From contig JANQSY010000088.1 in the NCBI GenBank assembly GCA_028279065.1, forward strand, positions 1 to 64,000: a DNA stretch of 64,000 nucleotides. Reading direction: 5' to 3'. Numbering within the stretch: position 1 is the stretch's first letter; each line of letters begins with the position of its first letter. Source of the stretch: Cytophagales bacterium (GTDB lineage Bacteria > Bacteroidota > Bacteroidia > Cytophagales > CCMP332). Under the pieces are notes generated by a model. It made no database searches, had not been told where the DNA came from, and saw nothing but the letters and a program-made list of their open reading frames with translations. The position numbers and the translations under genes are program-made. Of this stretch, positions 50,093 through 59,851 are shown piece by piece.

Positions 50093-50764
50093 ATGAAACG
50101 AATATCCATCCCTATCCTGTCTCTTCTTACTGTTTGCTTTTTTTTTAGCTCAATCAAGGCGCAAGACAAAGACAGTCTTGACCTACCCTATAAAAAGGGG
50201 AATTGGCTTGCCGCGATGAGCGGAAATCTTTCCTCCATCAATCTCAACGCCTTCAACAGTTCATCAGGCGGAACGGTAAACCTTTCCAACGAATACATAT
50301 TTGAGGTTTCATCAGGCCATTTCTTATTTCCAAAGGTGGCATTAGGGCTTTTCGCAAATGCATCAAGATCAGAATCAAGGAGAGTATCCAATATTATCAC
50401 CGAAAGGTTTTCCATTGGGCCTTTTGTTCGGTACTATATAGGAAAGAGTGAGAAGGGTTCGCTATTCCTGCTTGGTGGCCTGCTTTATGGGCAGATAGCC
50501 GAAACCAATGAGGTTCAAAATTCGGGTACCACCGAGATCATTCAACTTTTCGGGAAAGGGCCCGGGGCAATGGCAGGGATCGGATACACCCATTTCTTAA
50601 CAAAAAATGTAGGACTTGATGTTTCAATACGATATGATTATTTGAGGTTTAATACTGAAATAAACAACCTTACCAATGATACCAGGACAAGCGAAAATAT
50701 ACAGGCCCTCAGGTCATTTTTTGGTTTTGGATTTCTGATCATTATTCCTGAGTTCGCATTTTGA
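50093..50764 (+). CDS. outer-membrane beta-barrel protein
   Basis: The start is placed at ATG 50093 (MKRISIPIL; 223 residues), which gives a typical signal peptide to about residue 24; an upstream ATG at 50075 is possible. The mature part has amphipathic strands of a small OmpW/OmpA-type barrel (EFSIGPFVRYYIGK, GLLYGQIAE, IGYTHFLTKNVGLDVSIRYDYLRF) and a closing FFGFGFLIIIPEFAF. It overlaps the next gene by one base (TGATG), so the two outer-membrane proteins are coupled. Confidence 0.8.
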   Translation: MKRISIPILSLLTVCFFFSSIKAQDKDSLDLPYKKGNWLAAMSGNLSSINLNAFNSSSGGTVNLSNEYIFEVSSGHFLFPKVALGLFANASRSESRRVSNIITERFSIGPFVRYYIGKSEKGSLFLLGGLLYGQIAETNEVQNSGTTEIIQLFGKGPGAMAGIGYTHFLTKNVGLDVSIRYDYLRFNTEINNLTNDTRTSENIQALRSFFGFGFLIIIPEFAF

Positions 50765-51879
50765 TGGTTAAGATAATAGTTCAACTTCTACTCTTGTTTT
50801 CTTTCCTCATCGTTCATGGAGCTTGGGCCCAGAACGATTCTCAGGAGTACTTTAAGACGGACACTTTAGGCAAACAAAAGGATGTGCAGTTGCTGGGTAT
50901 TCCGGTAATTTTCTATACCCCAGAAACGGATGTTGGCATTGGTGCTGGAACGCAGATCTTCTTTTTCAAGAAGAAGAATATTTATAACGAGAGGGTGTCC
51001 AACATCCTAGCCACCGCGGTTTACACCACCAAGAACCAATTCCTGCTGGATGTTCGACCCCAACTATATTTTCTTAAGGGTGATTACTTTTTTGATGCCC
51101 TCTTTAAATACAAGGTCTTTCCAAATACCTTCTGGGGCATAGGGCCAAATACCACCGAGGATATGGCGGAGGCCTACAATATGAGAACGGTGATCATCAA
51201 TGCTGCATTTCTGAAACGACTCCCCCCAGATTTCAACTTTGGCTTTGAGTATAACTATGAGCAGGATATAATGCTAGAGGAAGAGGAAGACGGGCAATTG
51301 GCAGCAGATACTATCCCAGGGTCAGATGGGGCCCTGATCTCCGGTCTATCGGTCATATTCAATTTCGATGATAGAAGCGATCAATTCAACCCAAGAAGCG
51401 GTCAACTGGTCCAATTCAAGGGAGGTTTTTCCAGCAGGGCCATGGGAGCTACATATGGATATTCAAAATTCTTTGTGGATTTCAGAAAATTCTGGCCGAT
51501 TGGAGAAAAATTCGTTTTCGCTGGACAGGTGTACCTTGAGAACTCCTTTGGAGAAGTACCTTTTCAGACTATGGCTTGGCTGGGAGGTGGTGATAGAATG
51601 AGGGGCTACTTCCGCGGCAGATATATAGACAATAATATGATGGTCCTTCAGACGGAACTCAGGCATCAATTTCTTCCCAGATTTCAATGGGCAGCATTTT
51701 TTGCACTGGGAGATGTGGCTCCTGAACCCTCCAAATACTTGGAATCACCAAGGTTCTCCTATGGAGGCGGTCTGAGATTCAAAGTCTTGAAATCCACTCC
51801 CACATTGGTGAGGTTGGACATAGGTATCAATGACCAGGGAGGATCAGGAGTGTATTTTGGGGTCAACCAGGCATTTTGA
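50764..51879 (+). CDS. Omp85/BamA-like surface antigen barrel
   Basis: This protein is about 371 residues from ATG 50764. A signal peptide covers residues 1-23. The rest is a bacterial surface antigen (PF01103) barrel with no POTRA domains; it includes FNFDDRSDQFNPRSGQLVQF and the conserved lid-like WLGGGDRMRGYFRGRYIDNN, then FALGDVAPEPSK and an aromatic end (YFGVNQAF). Short Omp85 proteins like this are common in Bacteroidota; the exported or inserted substrate is unknown. It is coupled to the preceding barrel gene. Confidence 0.88.
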   Translation: MVKIIVQLLLLFSFLIVHGAWAQNDSQEYFKTDTLGKQKDVQLLGIPVIFYTPETDVGIGAGTQIFFFKKKNIYNERVSNILATAVYTTKNQFLLDVRPQLYFLKGDYFFDALFKYKVFPNTFWGIGPNTTEDMAEAYNMRTVIINAAFLKRLPPDFNFGFEYNYEQDIMLEEEEDGQLAADTIPGSDGALISGLSVIFNFDDRSDQFNPRSGQLVQFKGGFSSRAMGATYGYSKFFVDFRKFWPIGEKFVFAGQVYLENSFGEVPFQTMAWLGGGDRMRGYFRGRYIDNNMMVLQTELRHQFLPRFQWAAFFALGDVAPEPSKYLESPRFSYGGGLRFKVLKSTPTLVRLDIGINDQGGSGVYFGVNQAF

Positions 51880-52139
51880 TGATCTAAGCAGGTGGATAGT
51901 TCTTCTCAATGACCATGGAAAATTGGGTAATGGAAGAATTCTGTTAGAAGGATTGATTAAAATCGCACTTTCCTCCTCTATAGGTTCAGAGTTTTCATGG
52001 CATTATCCAAAAGAAAAATTCTTTTTATTACTTGGGCCGCAAAGAAAATACTGATTAACTTTTGACTTCCGATAATATTGAGATCGGGATTCATATCCCA
52101 TTTCACTGGCTTCAAAGGAGGCCCGGAAAGTGATTTAAA

Positions 52140-52388
52140 TTGGAAATTCCTAGTAAAACCGAGTTCGACGCCAAAAAAAGGGAGCAGAAGATTGACATCC
52201 TTTTGAAAAACGGTTCTTACCTATACTGGAAGAGAGAAGCTGGTTATAACCTATATCTGTACTCGCTTGGAGATTTTTATGTCCAGCTATGGCTGTCCCG
52301 AACCACTGCCAAGATCGTCAAGCTAGAGTCCTTTTCTTCCGACGATGCACTGCTTCCATTTGTTGATGACATTGAACTACCTGAGTAG
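52140..52388 (+). CDS. small hypothetical protein, 82 aa
   Basis: The only start is TTG at 52140, with GGAGG some 20 bp upstream. The protein is charged, with a beta-type core (YLYWKREAGYNLYLYSLGDFYVQLWLS) and no signal or membrane part. It lies 4 bp from the stop of the convergent LRR gene. No family is recognised. Confidence 0.55.
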   Translation: MEIPSKTEFDAKKREQKIDILLKNGSYLYWKREAGYNLYLYSLGDFYVQLWLSRTTAKIVKLESFSSDDALLPFVDDIELPE

Positions 52389-52392
52389 AAGA

Positions 52393-53694
52393 TCACTCTT
52401 CCTCACTAAATCTTAGCTGGGGCTGTACAAAAACCCCTTTCCTAGCAAGACCGTCAAGGACTCTTATTACCTCCGAAAACTCTGGGGATTCAATATCAAA
52501 GCTGTTTTCCTGAAGAAAGATCCTGTCCAGAGAGGGCAATCCAAGAAGACAACCATCAAGGTCCTCAATTGAGTTGAAGGAGAGATCCAATTCTTCCAAT
52601 TTGGTCAACCGGCATAACTCAGAGGAAAAGAACTGAATATTATTATGATTCAGGTCCAGGATCTTAAGGCTGTCAAGATTTGAGATCCCTTTTGGGATCG
52701 ATGTTAAGTGATTGTGATGGGCGTATACGTATCTCAGGTCCTTGCAATCCATCAAGCCAGATGGGAGCTCATAGAGCTCATTGAATGAAAAATACACCTT
52801 TTGAAGATTCCTCAATTCTTCAATTCCATCCGGCAGGTATTTGATCTTGTTATAATAGATATCCAACTCAACGAGTTGGGGAAACCCATATAACTCCCTT
52901 GGATATTCCTCCAATCCATTCTTGTACATGATGAGACGTTCCAGGGTCTGAAGGCCTATCAATTCCTTGGGAAGCTTGTTAATTCTATTTTCAGCTAAAA
53001 CCAATTCCTTTAAGCTGTCCATGGCCAATATCTGTGAGGGAAAGGTCTTAATATCAGATTTTGCAAGGTTCAATGAGTGGAGGTGTGTAGCCTTAAAAAG
53101 AAAAGAATAACCTTCCGGAAAGGTGTCTTGCATCATCGAAAGTTTCCTAACATTTATAAGTGCCTTCCCTTTTATCTTCTTTTCCTTTACTGGATTTCCA
53201 TTAAAGGAGAATGATCTTAACCCTTTTAACCTCCTTAATCCACGAGGGAAAGAGGAATGATTTGAATTATTGAGGATTATCTCCTGAACGGAATGATTTT
53301 TTGGAAACTTGAACCTCTTCCCCTTAGGACTGTTTTCAGAAATATTGAGGTATTGGAGGTTCAGTTTTTTAAATAGCCACCCAGGAAGATGATTGATCCC
53401 ATTTTCAGAAATGGAAAGCCGTTTAAGGTTTTTGAACTGTTTTATTTCCTCAGGAACCTTGTCATACCCTCCGCCACTAAGGTTCAGGTACTCTACCACA
53501 AGAAGATCTTCAACATTCAGGGCTTCCCTGATCTCAACCTTCCGGATAGAATCCCGTTTTGCCTTCCATTTTATGTAGCGCTCCCGCCTTTCATTTTCAA
53601 GGGAATCGGATTCTTGATCAAGTCCAGACCGCTGGGCTTGAAGGCCGAAAGAAACAAGACAAAGAATGAGTAAGGGGAGGACTTTTGTGCGCAT
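52393..53694 (-). CDS. exported leucine-rich-repeat protein
   Basis: The start is set at ATG 53692-53694 (433 residues), giving a signal peptide (LPLLILCLVSFGLQAQ). Residues about 55-410 hold about 15 LRRs of the typical bacterial kind (NLKRLSISENGINHLPGWLF, KLEELDLSFNSIEDLDG). The fold is a curved binding surface, so the likely role is protein binding in the periplasm or outside. No enzyme domain is present. The ligand is unknown. Confidence 0.88.
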   Translation of the reverse strand: MRTKVLPLLILCLVSFGLQAQRSGLDQESDSLENERRERYIKWKAKRDSIRKVEIREALNVEDLLVVEYLNLSGGGYDKVPEEIKQFKNLKRLSISENGINHLPGWLFKKLNLQYLNISENSPKGKRFKFPKNHSVQEIILNNSNHSSFPRGLRRLKGLRSFSFNGNPVKEKKIKGKALINVRKLSMMQDTFPEGYSFLFKATHLHSLNLAKSDIKTFPSQILAMDSLKELVLAENRINKLPKELIGLQTLERLIMYKNGLEEYPRELYGFPQLVELDIYYNKIKYLPDGIEELRNLQKVYFSFNELYELPSGLMDCKDLRYVYAHHNHLTSIPKGISNLDSLKILDLNHNNIQFFSSELCRLTKLEELDLSFNSIEDLDGCLLGLPSLDRIFLQENSFDIESPEFSEVIRVLDGLARKGVFVQPQLRFSEEE

Positions 53695-53768
53695 TGAGTA
53701 ATTCAAAAAAAACCTTTAGCCAATGAGTAAGCAAATCCGTTTACTTTTGCGGCTCATTTTTTGTCTCG

Positions 53769-54539
53769 ATGAAGAAGATCATTAGTCTGCTTATTCGGTT
53801 CCTTCCAAGGCCATTTCTTCAGAGGATCAGTCCTCTGGGTTTGAAGATGGTGGGAATCTTTTATGCAGGAAACAATGTGGAGTGTCCAATTATCAATCGG
53901 ACTTACAGGAAATTCCTACCCTACGGAAGGCTGCACCCAAGAGACAACGCCCTTTGTCCAGGTAGCCTTTCCCTTGAAAGGCATAGGTTGTTGTGGCTTT
54001 ACCTAAAAAAGGAAACCGACTTCTTCACCTCTGATAAAAGATTCTTGCATGTAGCACCTGAGCAATGTTTTCTCAAGCCATTCAGAAATGCAAAGAATCT
54101 GGAGTACATCACGGCTGATATCGTCTCTCCGTTGGCAGACGTAAAAATGGATCTTCATGATATCCCATTTTCTGAGAACGAATTTGACGTGGTCATGGCC
54201 AATCATGTTTTAGAACATGTTAAGGATGACCATAAATGCATGACCGAGATCCAAAGGGTTTTAAAACCAGGAGGCTTTGCGATCATGCAGGTCCCAATAG
54301 ACTATTCAAATCCAAAAACAGAAGAAGACCCCAATATCACGGATCCGGCAGAGAGGGAAAGGCTCTATTGGCAAAGGGATCATGTTAGGCTCTTTGGACT
54401 TGATTATTCGGGAAAGTTAAGAGCCGCAGGATTCGAAGTAAAAGAAATAAAGTATGCCAGGGATCTAGGAGAGAAAGCCATCCAAAGGTATGCCCTTCCT
54501 TCTGAGGAGGTCATATACTTCTGTACCAAGCCTGCTTAA
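53769..54539 (+). CDS. SAM-dependent methyltransferase (Methyltransf_11-like)
   Basis: This 256-residue class I methyltransferase carries FLHVAPEQC as a substitute for the usual Gly-rich motif I, then ITADIV, and the DLHDIPFSENEFDVVMANHV and LEHVKDD block (motif III-IV). The end has FYxEVKEIKYARDLG-like strand elements. A Cys/Arg-rich N-terminal part (NVECPIINRTYRKFLPYG) may bind the substrate. It converges with the glycosyltransferase gene (overlap 4 bp). The substrate is unknown; polysaccharide or lipid modification is plausible. Confidence 0.85.
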   Translation: MKKIISLLIRFLPRPFLQRISPLGLKMVGIFYAGNNVECPIINRTYRKFLPYGRLHPRDNALCPGSLSLERHRLLWLYLKKETDFFTSDKRFLHVAPEQCFLKPFRNAKNLEYITADIVSPLADVKMDLHDIPFSENEFDVVMANHVLEHVKDDHKCMTEIQRVLKPGGFAIMQVPIDYSNPKTEEDPNITDPAERERLYWQRDHVRLFGLDYSGKLRAAGFEVKEIKYARDLGEKAIQRYALPSEEVIYFCTKPA

Positions 54540-55498
54540 AAGCCCAGCTCCTCTCCAATCTGGTAGTCACTCTTGTTATTTGAGTCCAGGTTTATCAGCT
54601 CGGCCAGATAACCGGCCAGGAAAAGTTGAACCCCAACGATGATCCCGACCAGCGCTATATAGAAAAGGGGTTGATCAACAACATCCCGCACCTTTAGTCC
54701 CTGGGAGATTCCCCAGATCTTATGGAAAATGATAGTAAGACTTATCACAAATCCGACAAGGAAGGAAAGGCTTCCGAGTGTCCCAAAAAAGTGCATGGGC
54801 CTTTTTTTGAATTTGGTAATAAAGGAGATGGACAACAGGTCCAGGAACCCATATACAAACCTTTCAATCCCAAATTTCGTCTGCCCGAACTTTCTGGCTC
54901 GATGCTCCACGACCTTTTCTCCAATTTTCTTAAAACCCTTCCATTTGGCCAAGAAAGGAATATACCTATGCATTTCTCCATAAACCTCAACGGATTTGAC
55001 CACCTCATTCCGGTAAGCTTTTAAACCGCAGTTGAAATCATGCAGTTTAATCCCTGAAAATCCTCTGGCGACCTTATTGAAGAGCCTTGTAGGTATGGTT
55101 TTAGTGATAGGATCGTACCTCTTTTTTTTCCAACCTGATACCATATCAAAGTTGTCATTGACGATCATATTGTAGAGTTCCGGTATCTCATCGGGACTGT
55201 CCTGCATATCCGCGTCCATAGTGATCACAACCCTTCCCCTACACTTCTTGAACCCTTCATTTAGGGCAGCTGATTTGCCATAATTCCGCCTAAACCTAAT
55301 ACCCTTAACAGAGGGATCAATTGAAGCTTGTGATTGGATCACCTTCCATGAATCATCATCACTTCCATCATCCACAAGGATTATTTCATAGCTGAATCCA
55401 TTTTCCTTTAGGACCCTTTGATTCCATTGGATCAGCTCAGGAAGACTTTCCTCTTCGTTAAAAAGAGGTACAACTATGGAAATATCCGGGTTCGACAT
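54536..55498 (-). CDS. family 2 glycosyltransferase with C-terminal TM helices
   Basis: This encodes 320 residues. The catalytic GT-A fold has IVVPLFNEEESLPEL, the DDGSDDDSW motif and DADMQDSP (DxD-type Asp residues), and later residues of the DPM/GtrB type (FRRNYGKSAALNEGF). Two C-terminal membrane helices (about 235-265 and 272-295) fit transfer from a nucleotide sugar to polyprenyl phosphate, as in ArnC/GtrB. It overlaps the DUF4199 gene upstream as TAATG. The sugar is not predictable. Confidence 0.9.
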   Translation of the reverse strand: MSNPDISIVVPLFNEEESLPELIQWNQRVLKENGFSYEIILVDDGSDDDSWKVIQSQASIDPSVKGIRFRRNYGKSAALNEGFKKCRGRVVITMDADMQDSPDEIPELYNMIVNDNFDMVSGWKKKRYDPITKTIPTRLFNKVARGFSGIKLHDFNCGLKAYRNEVVKSVEVYGEMHRYIPFLAKWKGFKKIGEKVVEHRARKFGQTKFGIERFVYGFLDLLSISFITKFKKRPMHFFGTLGSLSFLVGFVISLTIIFHKIWGISQGLKVRDVVDQPLFYIALVGIIVGVQLFLAGYLAELINLDSNNKSDYQIGEELGF

Positions 55499-56040
55499 TA
55501 GATCTCTCTTTGCTGTTCTTTTTTCTTAACTACAGCTCCAACGATCAAGGAAAGAACAGCATATATTATCAAGCCAATCAGGTATTGCTTTACCATTCCC
55601 CAAGCAGTAAACCGGCCTATAGTGTCCGTTTCTACGTCGGCTAAAGTTTTATCGATGTCATCATCAGACATCTGATCAGTAGGTAACCACTTTTCAGTAT
55701 TCTCCACTGCCGCATCAGCAATTACCTGGACGGAGTCTGGATCTATCACAGAAAAAAGAATTAGGTTAAAAACAGTTCCAATTAGGCCTGCAACTGCCAA
55801 AAGTCCAAACGAATGCAGGAATGCCTTATTGAATTCAATGTATCCTCCTTGCGCAGCCCTGTTTCTGAACGCAAACACAAAAACAAGTACTAGGGTAAAA
55901 GCAATTAATCCCAGTCCATAAAACAAATTGGCGTTTAACTCAACATCAATAATGTAGGTGATCAATCCAATGATCACCCCGATCACACCAAGGATGGATC
56001 CATCCTGGATCATTTTTTTTATAGATTCATTCTTTTCCAT
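55498..56040 (-). CDS. DUF4199 membrane protein, copy 1
   Basis: The start is set at ATG 56038-56040 (MEKNES; 180 residues). It has four membrane helices in the DUF4199 pattern (SILGVIGVIIGLITYIIDV, LGLIAFTLVLVFVFAFRN, AFLHSFGLLAVAGLIGTVF, YLIGLIIYAVLSLIVGAVV) with the conserved GGYIEFNKAF loop. The family is confined mostly to Bacteroidota and its role is not known. It overlaps its paralogue upstream. Confidence 0.88.
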   Translation of the reverse strand: MEKNESIKKMIQDGSILGVIGVIIGLITYIIDVELNANLFYGLGLIAFTLVLVFVFAFRNRAAQGGYIEFNKAFLHSFGLLAVAGLIGTVFNLILFSVIDPDSVQVIADAAVENTEKWLPTDQMSDDDIDKTLADVETDTIGRFTAWGMVKQYLIGLIIYAVLSLIVGAVVKKKEQQREI

Positions 56041-56578
56041 GGTCGTTTTTTTTACGAAAGTAATTGGGCATTGCAAAAAATAAAAGGAGAAACAAAATGG
56101 TGAATGGAAAACCTATCAGGAGCTTCTTCAGAAGATCATCGATCAGGATGGTCCCATTTGAGGTTTTTCCCAAATTTGATTTTGCTATCTCATACTCTTC
56201 TTCACCCGAAAATCTAATGTATACTTCCTTGTTCTCTTCCAAGAAGTCGTTAGCCTCCGTGATATAATCTTTCACCAGACCTGGGTTCAGGCCAAGAAAA
56301 AAATAGAATACCACTGAGTACAAAAGGGAAGAAAAAAATGCTACGCCCAGCCCAAAGATCCCGAGTTCAAGCAATCGGACACGTCCCTTTTCTTTATAGT
56401 AGAAATGCGCAATACAAGCCCCACTCACAAAAGGAACAAAAACAGCCTGTAGTGGACTGTATTCCCTGCCTAAAGGATTATAACCCAGGAGCGTTGTTCC
56501 CAAAAGAAGGAGCGTGTATACAACAGATCCTACAAGCGAGTACTTTAATATTGACTTGAAAATTGGGTGGATCTTCAA
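56027..56578 (-). CDS. DUF4199-like membrane protein, copy 2
   Basis: This encodes 183 residues from a TTG start at 56578 and has the same four-helix layout as the next gene, to which it overlaps by about 14 bp. It carries the YNPLGREYSPLQAVFVPFVSG loop, the C-terminal LIGFPFTILFLLLFFAM helix and a charged tail. The sequence is less typical than copy 1 but is probably a paralogue or heterodimer partner. The function is unknown. Confidence 0.75.
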   Translation of the reverse strand: MKIHPIFKSILKYSLVGSVVYTLLLLGTTLLGYNPLGREYSPLQAVFVPFVSGACIAHFYYKEKGRVRLLELGIFGLGVAFFSSLLYSVVFYFFLGLNPGLVKDYITEANDFLEENKEVYIRFSGEEEYEIAKSNLGKTSNGTILIDDLLKKLLIGFPFTILFLLLFFAMPNYFRKKNDHGKE

Positions 56579-56581
56579 AAA

Positions 56582-57838
56582 TCAGTAGCTAAGGGAGGTT
56601 TCTTTTCCCAAAATGGTACCCAAAACCCTTGAATTGAATGCATTTCCCGCCATGGGGTCGGTATATTCTCTCCCCTCCTGCCCTTCATAATTCCATTTGC
56701 TTCCCAACTGAAACACCGACAAATTAACTTCGCTGCCCTTTTCGATAATCGGCAAATCTATTCCTAGGATCTTTGATGCATTCAATGAAAAAAGATCGGG
56801 AATCAATTTCTTATCTATTTTTTTACCAGCTCCTACCCAGAAGGATGCGAAACTGGTCTCCAAAAAGCTTCCTCCAAATGATGCCAGATCAAATTCGAGA
56901 TCCCGGGATTCGATATCCTGAGGAGAATGAAAGGAACTGATAGAATCAATGGTGCCATCCACGATAAAACGGATCATGGATTCTATTGTCTTCTTTGGCT
57001 TGAGGGGCGGGTCGAGTTTAAATCTCGTGTCATAACCCTCAACATTGGATTCATCAAGAAAAAACAGGTAAGCCGGCACATCACAGCTTACATTGAATCC
57101 TTCTGATTTTGCCTTCTTGATCAGTTTTAAGCCCTCTACGGTTGAAACGCCCGAGAAGTGGATCCGACCCCCATTCATTCTCAGAAGGTCCAGATCTCGT
57201 GATAACCTCAATGATTCGGATTCAGGGCTGAAGCCCTTAAATCCCAATTTTGTACTCATCAGGCCCTCATTTACCTGAGCCCCATTACTCAAGCTCGGAT
57301 CAGAGGGTTTTGCAAATAGAAACCCCTTCGAACCATCAAGATACCTCAATGCATTGGAAACAATCTCCGGGTCATGGGAACTATCTGAATCAGAGAACCC
57401 CACTGCTCCTGAATTCATGAGATCCATAAGGTCATTCAATCTTTCTTCCTTTTGATCTTCCGTCAATGCTGCAAGCGGGTGGATATTAATGTTCCTTTTT
57501 CTTCCTTTTTGGATCAGGCTATTGATCTGGTCCTTGGTTTGGATCAACGGGTTGGTATCCGGCAAAGTCACGATCGAGGTGAATCCTCCCTTCTTAGCCA
57601 GATCGATGGTTTGGTCCAGAGTCTCCTTATATTCAAACCCGGGGTCATTGATCCTTACATTCATATCGATCCATCCGGGACTGATACCAAGGTTGGGTAG
57701 ATCGATCACCCGGCCCGAAGCCTTAATTGTTTTTGAAATTTTTTGAATGACTCCCCTATCGATTAAAATATCAGCCCTTTTTTGAAAGTGTCCCGAACGG
57801 GGGTCCAGGATCAGAGCGTTCTTTAGGGTATATGGCAT
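56582..57838 (-). CDS. dihydroorotase-like protein lacking the metal ligands
   Basis: This 418-residue protein is clearly in the dihydroorotase/amidohydrolase family: GISPGWIDMNVRINDPGFEYKE, KKGGFTSIVTLPDTNP, KILGIDLP and the C-terminal composite domain (DPMAGNAFNSRVLGTI). The metal-binding residues are missing, though. The usual HxH reads NVR; the His of the ST motif is Phe (IHFSGVST); the His of the SPHH segment is lost (DVPAYLFFL); and the DHAP motif reads SFHSP. It is therefore unlikely to have the usual activity. Such inactive homologues can support aspartate carbamoyltransferase; an active dihydroorotase should exist elsewhere. It is adjacent to the BatA-domain gene (TAA ATG). Confidence 0.85.
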   Translation of the reverse strand: MPYTLKNALILDPRSGHFQKRADILIDRGVIQKISKTIKASGRVIDLPNLGISPGWIDMNVRINDPGFEYKETLDQTIDLAKKGGFTSIVTLPDTNPLIQTKDQINSLIQKGRKRNINIHPLAALTEDQKEERLNDLMDLMNSGAVGFSDSDSSHDPEIVSNALRYLDGSKGFLFAKPSDPSLSNGAQVNEGLMSTKLGFKGFSPESESLRLSRDLDLLRMNGGRIHFSGVSTVEGLKLIKKAKSEGFNVSCDVPAYLFFLDESNVEGYDTRFKLDPPLKPKKTIESMIRFIVDGTIDSISSFHSPQDIESRDLEFDLASFGGSFLETSFASFWVGAGKKIDKKLIPDLFSLNASKILGIDLPIIEKGSEVNLSVFQLGSKWNYEGQEGREYTDPMAGNAFNSRVLGTILGKETSLSY

Positions 57839-59851
57839 TTAAAGGTATCTAAGAATCAGTGTCTCAGCTAGTAGAAAAACCAATGCAAAAATAAGGCAAT
57901 ATTTCCAAAGGGACCTGCCTACATGTTCCCGGGCATAGGTGGTAGAAGCCCGGAGTGTTGCTGCCTCATCAAAGACGGTTACATTTTCAAAGGATTCGAG
58001 ATCGGTCCTTAGTTCCTCTGCTGAAATGAAATCGAGGATCGATTCTCTGGATGAAGGATTCAAGGCAAGAGATCCAACTATAGAATCATCCAACACCAGG
58101 TCGTAGAAGCCAGGCTTAATGTTTACATCCTCTACCGAAAGAAGGAGGTCTTTTCCTGATAGCCTCTGGCGCGGTATGATGCTTTGACCCCGATTTTTCA
58201 GGGTTATCAGGTCGTTAGGCCCAACATTTTGGACCCGGGTTCTGAAAAAGGATCTGTCAAAGCGATGAAAAAGCGATTGGCTTGAGTTTGCTTGAGCAAA
58301 AGCACCGATCCTGAAAAGAACAGGGACAAACAGGGAGTGCTTTACAAAATTCCCAAAACCTTCAACCAGGGGGCTGGAAAACAAATAGATCCTTCCATTT
58401 TTTCTTTCCGAATAAGCCAGGAAAGCATCTTCATTTTTTAGTTTAAGAATGGCTCTGTCCCACCCTCCTGTCTTCCATTTGGGAACAACATTAGGAAGGT
58501 CCATTCTTCTATCCAGTTCCTCAAATACTCCCTCAAAAAAAGGATCTCCTTCCGAGAGGGGAGAAATTCCAATGGGATCGGTCTCTCCCTGTATCCTATT
58601 CATCACAAACCCCTGCCTAGCCAAAAACCTGTGAACTCCATTGGAAGCTGAATCCGGATCAGGAACGATAAGTACCTGGCCCCCCGAAGAAATGTAATCA
58701 TCTAAAATATTGGCTGGTAGTCCATCAAATGAGGGGTTGTCATGAATGATCAAGAGATCAGAGGAACCTATTCTGGAAAGGTCAGGATTGTTGTATAAAA
58801 GAAACCTGTGGTCAAAGGCCGGTTCGGATTGGAACAATGCCTGGATGAAGGAATTGGGGCGATTTCCTAATTCAGTTATCCGAATACCGCCCAAGGGACT
58901 TAAAACAAATCGGAAAGAGTTATCAATCGAAACCCCGGCGTCCTCCAGTTCTATCAGGCACTTGAAATCCTTCTGGTCCTCAAGACTCAATTCGAAACTG
59001 AATACATGAGCCATCTCCCCTTCCAGAACTATGTTTTTGGAGGCCCGTTGCTCCCCACCAACAACAAGTCTGATAACAATGTCAGAACCCTCCGAACCTC
59101 CTGAAGCCTTAACTATTCCATTCAGCTTAAAGGGATTTCCCATTTCAATAAATGGACGTTCCAACCATACTGAATCAATAAAAAAGTTCAGATGGCCTTG
59201 GGATTGAACGGGAAGCAAAAAATATTCATTGAGGGAATCAATTTGCCAGTCCTCCCTATCATCAAAAGTATTTCTTTGAAAATCAGAAAGTATCCAGATC
59301 TCCTTTCTGGCACCGGAAACTTTTGCTGACTTTTCGAAGATCTCTTCCCCATTTCTTTTTTTCAGAGAAAATTCAAGGTCGGTTAAACGGTCCAGCAAAG
59401 AGTTGTTATCGTAGGGGTATTCATCCTTAGGGTAAAAATCAAAATCGATATAAAACCTTGGACCATTGAAGTCCGTCCTATTTTCGATCTCTTCGATTCT
59501 ATTCCTGGCTTTAGTCAGTCCATTTTCATTTCCATCTGCAATTTCCATAGAGTAGGAATTGTCGAGAACATAAACCCTATCCCAATTGCCCGGATCTTGT
59601 CTTCCTCTTGTTGGGGGAAGAATGGGTTGGGCAAAAGCCAGAACAAGCATTGTTAGAGCTAAGATCCTGGAAATGAGGATCAGGATATGCTTGAGGTTCT
59701 TGGTCTTTGAGGAACTGACCTTGATCTCCTCAAGCCAACGGACATTTGTGAATGCCACTCTTTTTAATCTCTGGAAATTAAACAGGTGGATCAGAATGGG
59801 TATAGAAATGAGCGCAAGCCCCCAGAGAACAGATGGATTCAGAAACTGCAT
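57839..59851 (-). CDS. BatA-domain membrane protein
   Basis: This encodes 670 residues. The N-terminus is a BatA domain (PF07584): FLNPSVLWGLALISIPILIHLFNF, then LKHILILISRILALTMLVLAFAQPIL, giving two membrane helices. A von Willebrand-A-like part follows (VYVLDNSYSMEIADG), and there is a C-terminal helix (KYCLIFALVFLLAETLILRYL). The Asp-x-Ser-x-Ser of the MIDAS-like site is present as DNSYS. Such proteins are linked with aerotolerance (Bat) genes and exported-protein folding in Bacteroidota. It is translated just ahead of the dihydroorotase-like gene. Confidence 0.85.
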   Translation of the reverse strand: MQFLNPSVLWGLALISIPILIHLFNFQRLKRVAFTNVRWLEEIKVSSSKTKNLKHILILISRILALTMLVLAFAQPILPPTRGRQDPGNWDRVYVLDNSYSMEIADGNENGLTKARNRIEEIENRTDFNGPRFYIDFDFYPKDEYPYDNNSLLDRLTDLEFSLKKRNGEEIFEKSAKVSGARKEIWILSDFQRNTFDDREDWQIDSLNEYFLLPVQSQGHLNFFIDSVWLERPFIEMGNPFKLNGIVKASGGSEGSDIVIRLVVGGEQRASKNIVLEGEMAHVFSFELSLEDQKDFKCLIELEDAGVSIDNSFRFVLSPLGGIRITELGNRPNSFIQALFQSEPAFDHRFLLYNNPDLSRIGSSDLLIIHDNPSFDGLPANILDDYISSGGQVLIVPDPDSASNGVHRFLARQGFVMNRIQGETDPIGISPLSEGDPFFEGVFEELDRRMDLPNVVPKWKTGGWDRAILKLKNEDAFLAYSERKNGRIYLFSSPLVEGFGNFVKHSLFVPVLFRIGAFAQANSSQSLFHRFDRSFFRTRVQNVGPNDLITLKNRGQSIIPRQRLSGKDLLLSVEDVNIKPGFYDLVLDDSIVGSLALNPSSRESILDFISAEELRTDLESFENVTVFDEAATLRASTTYAREHVGRSLWKYCLIFALVFLLAETLILRYL

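Noticed and set aside
53769-54539. Classical Gly-rich SAM motif in the methyltransferase
   Set aside because: Not present in the usual form; the family call rests on the later FDVVMANHVLEH block, so the substrate was left open.
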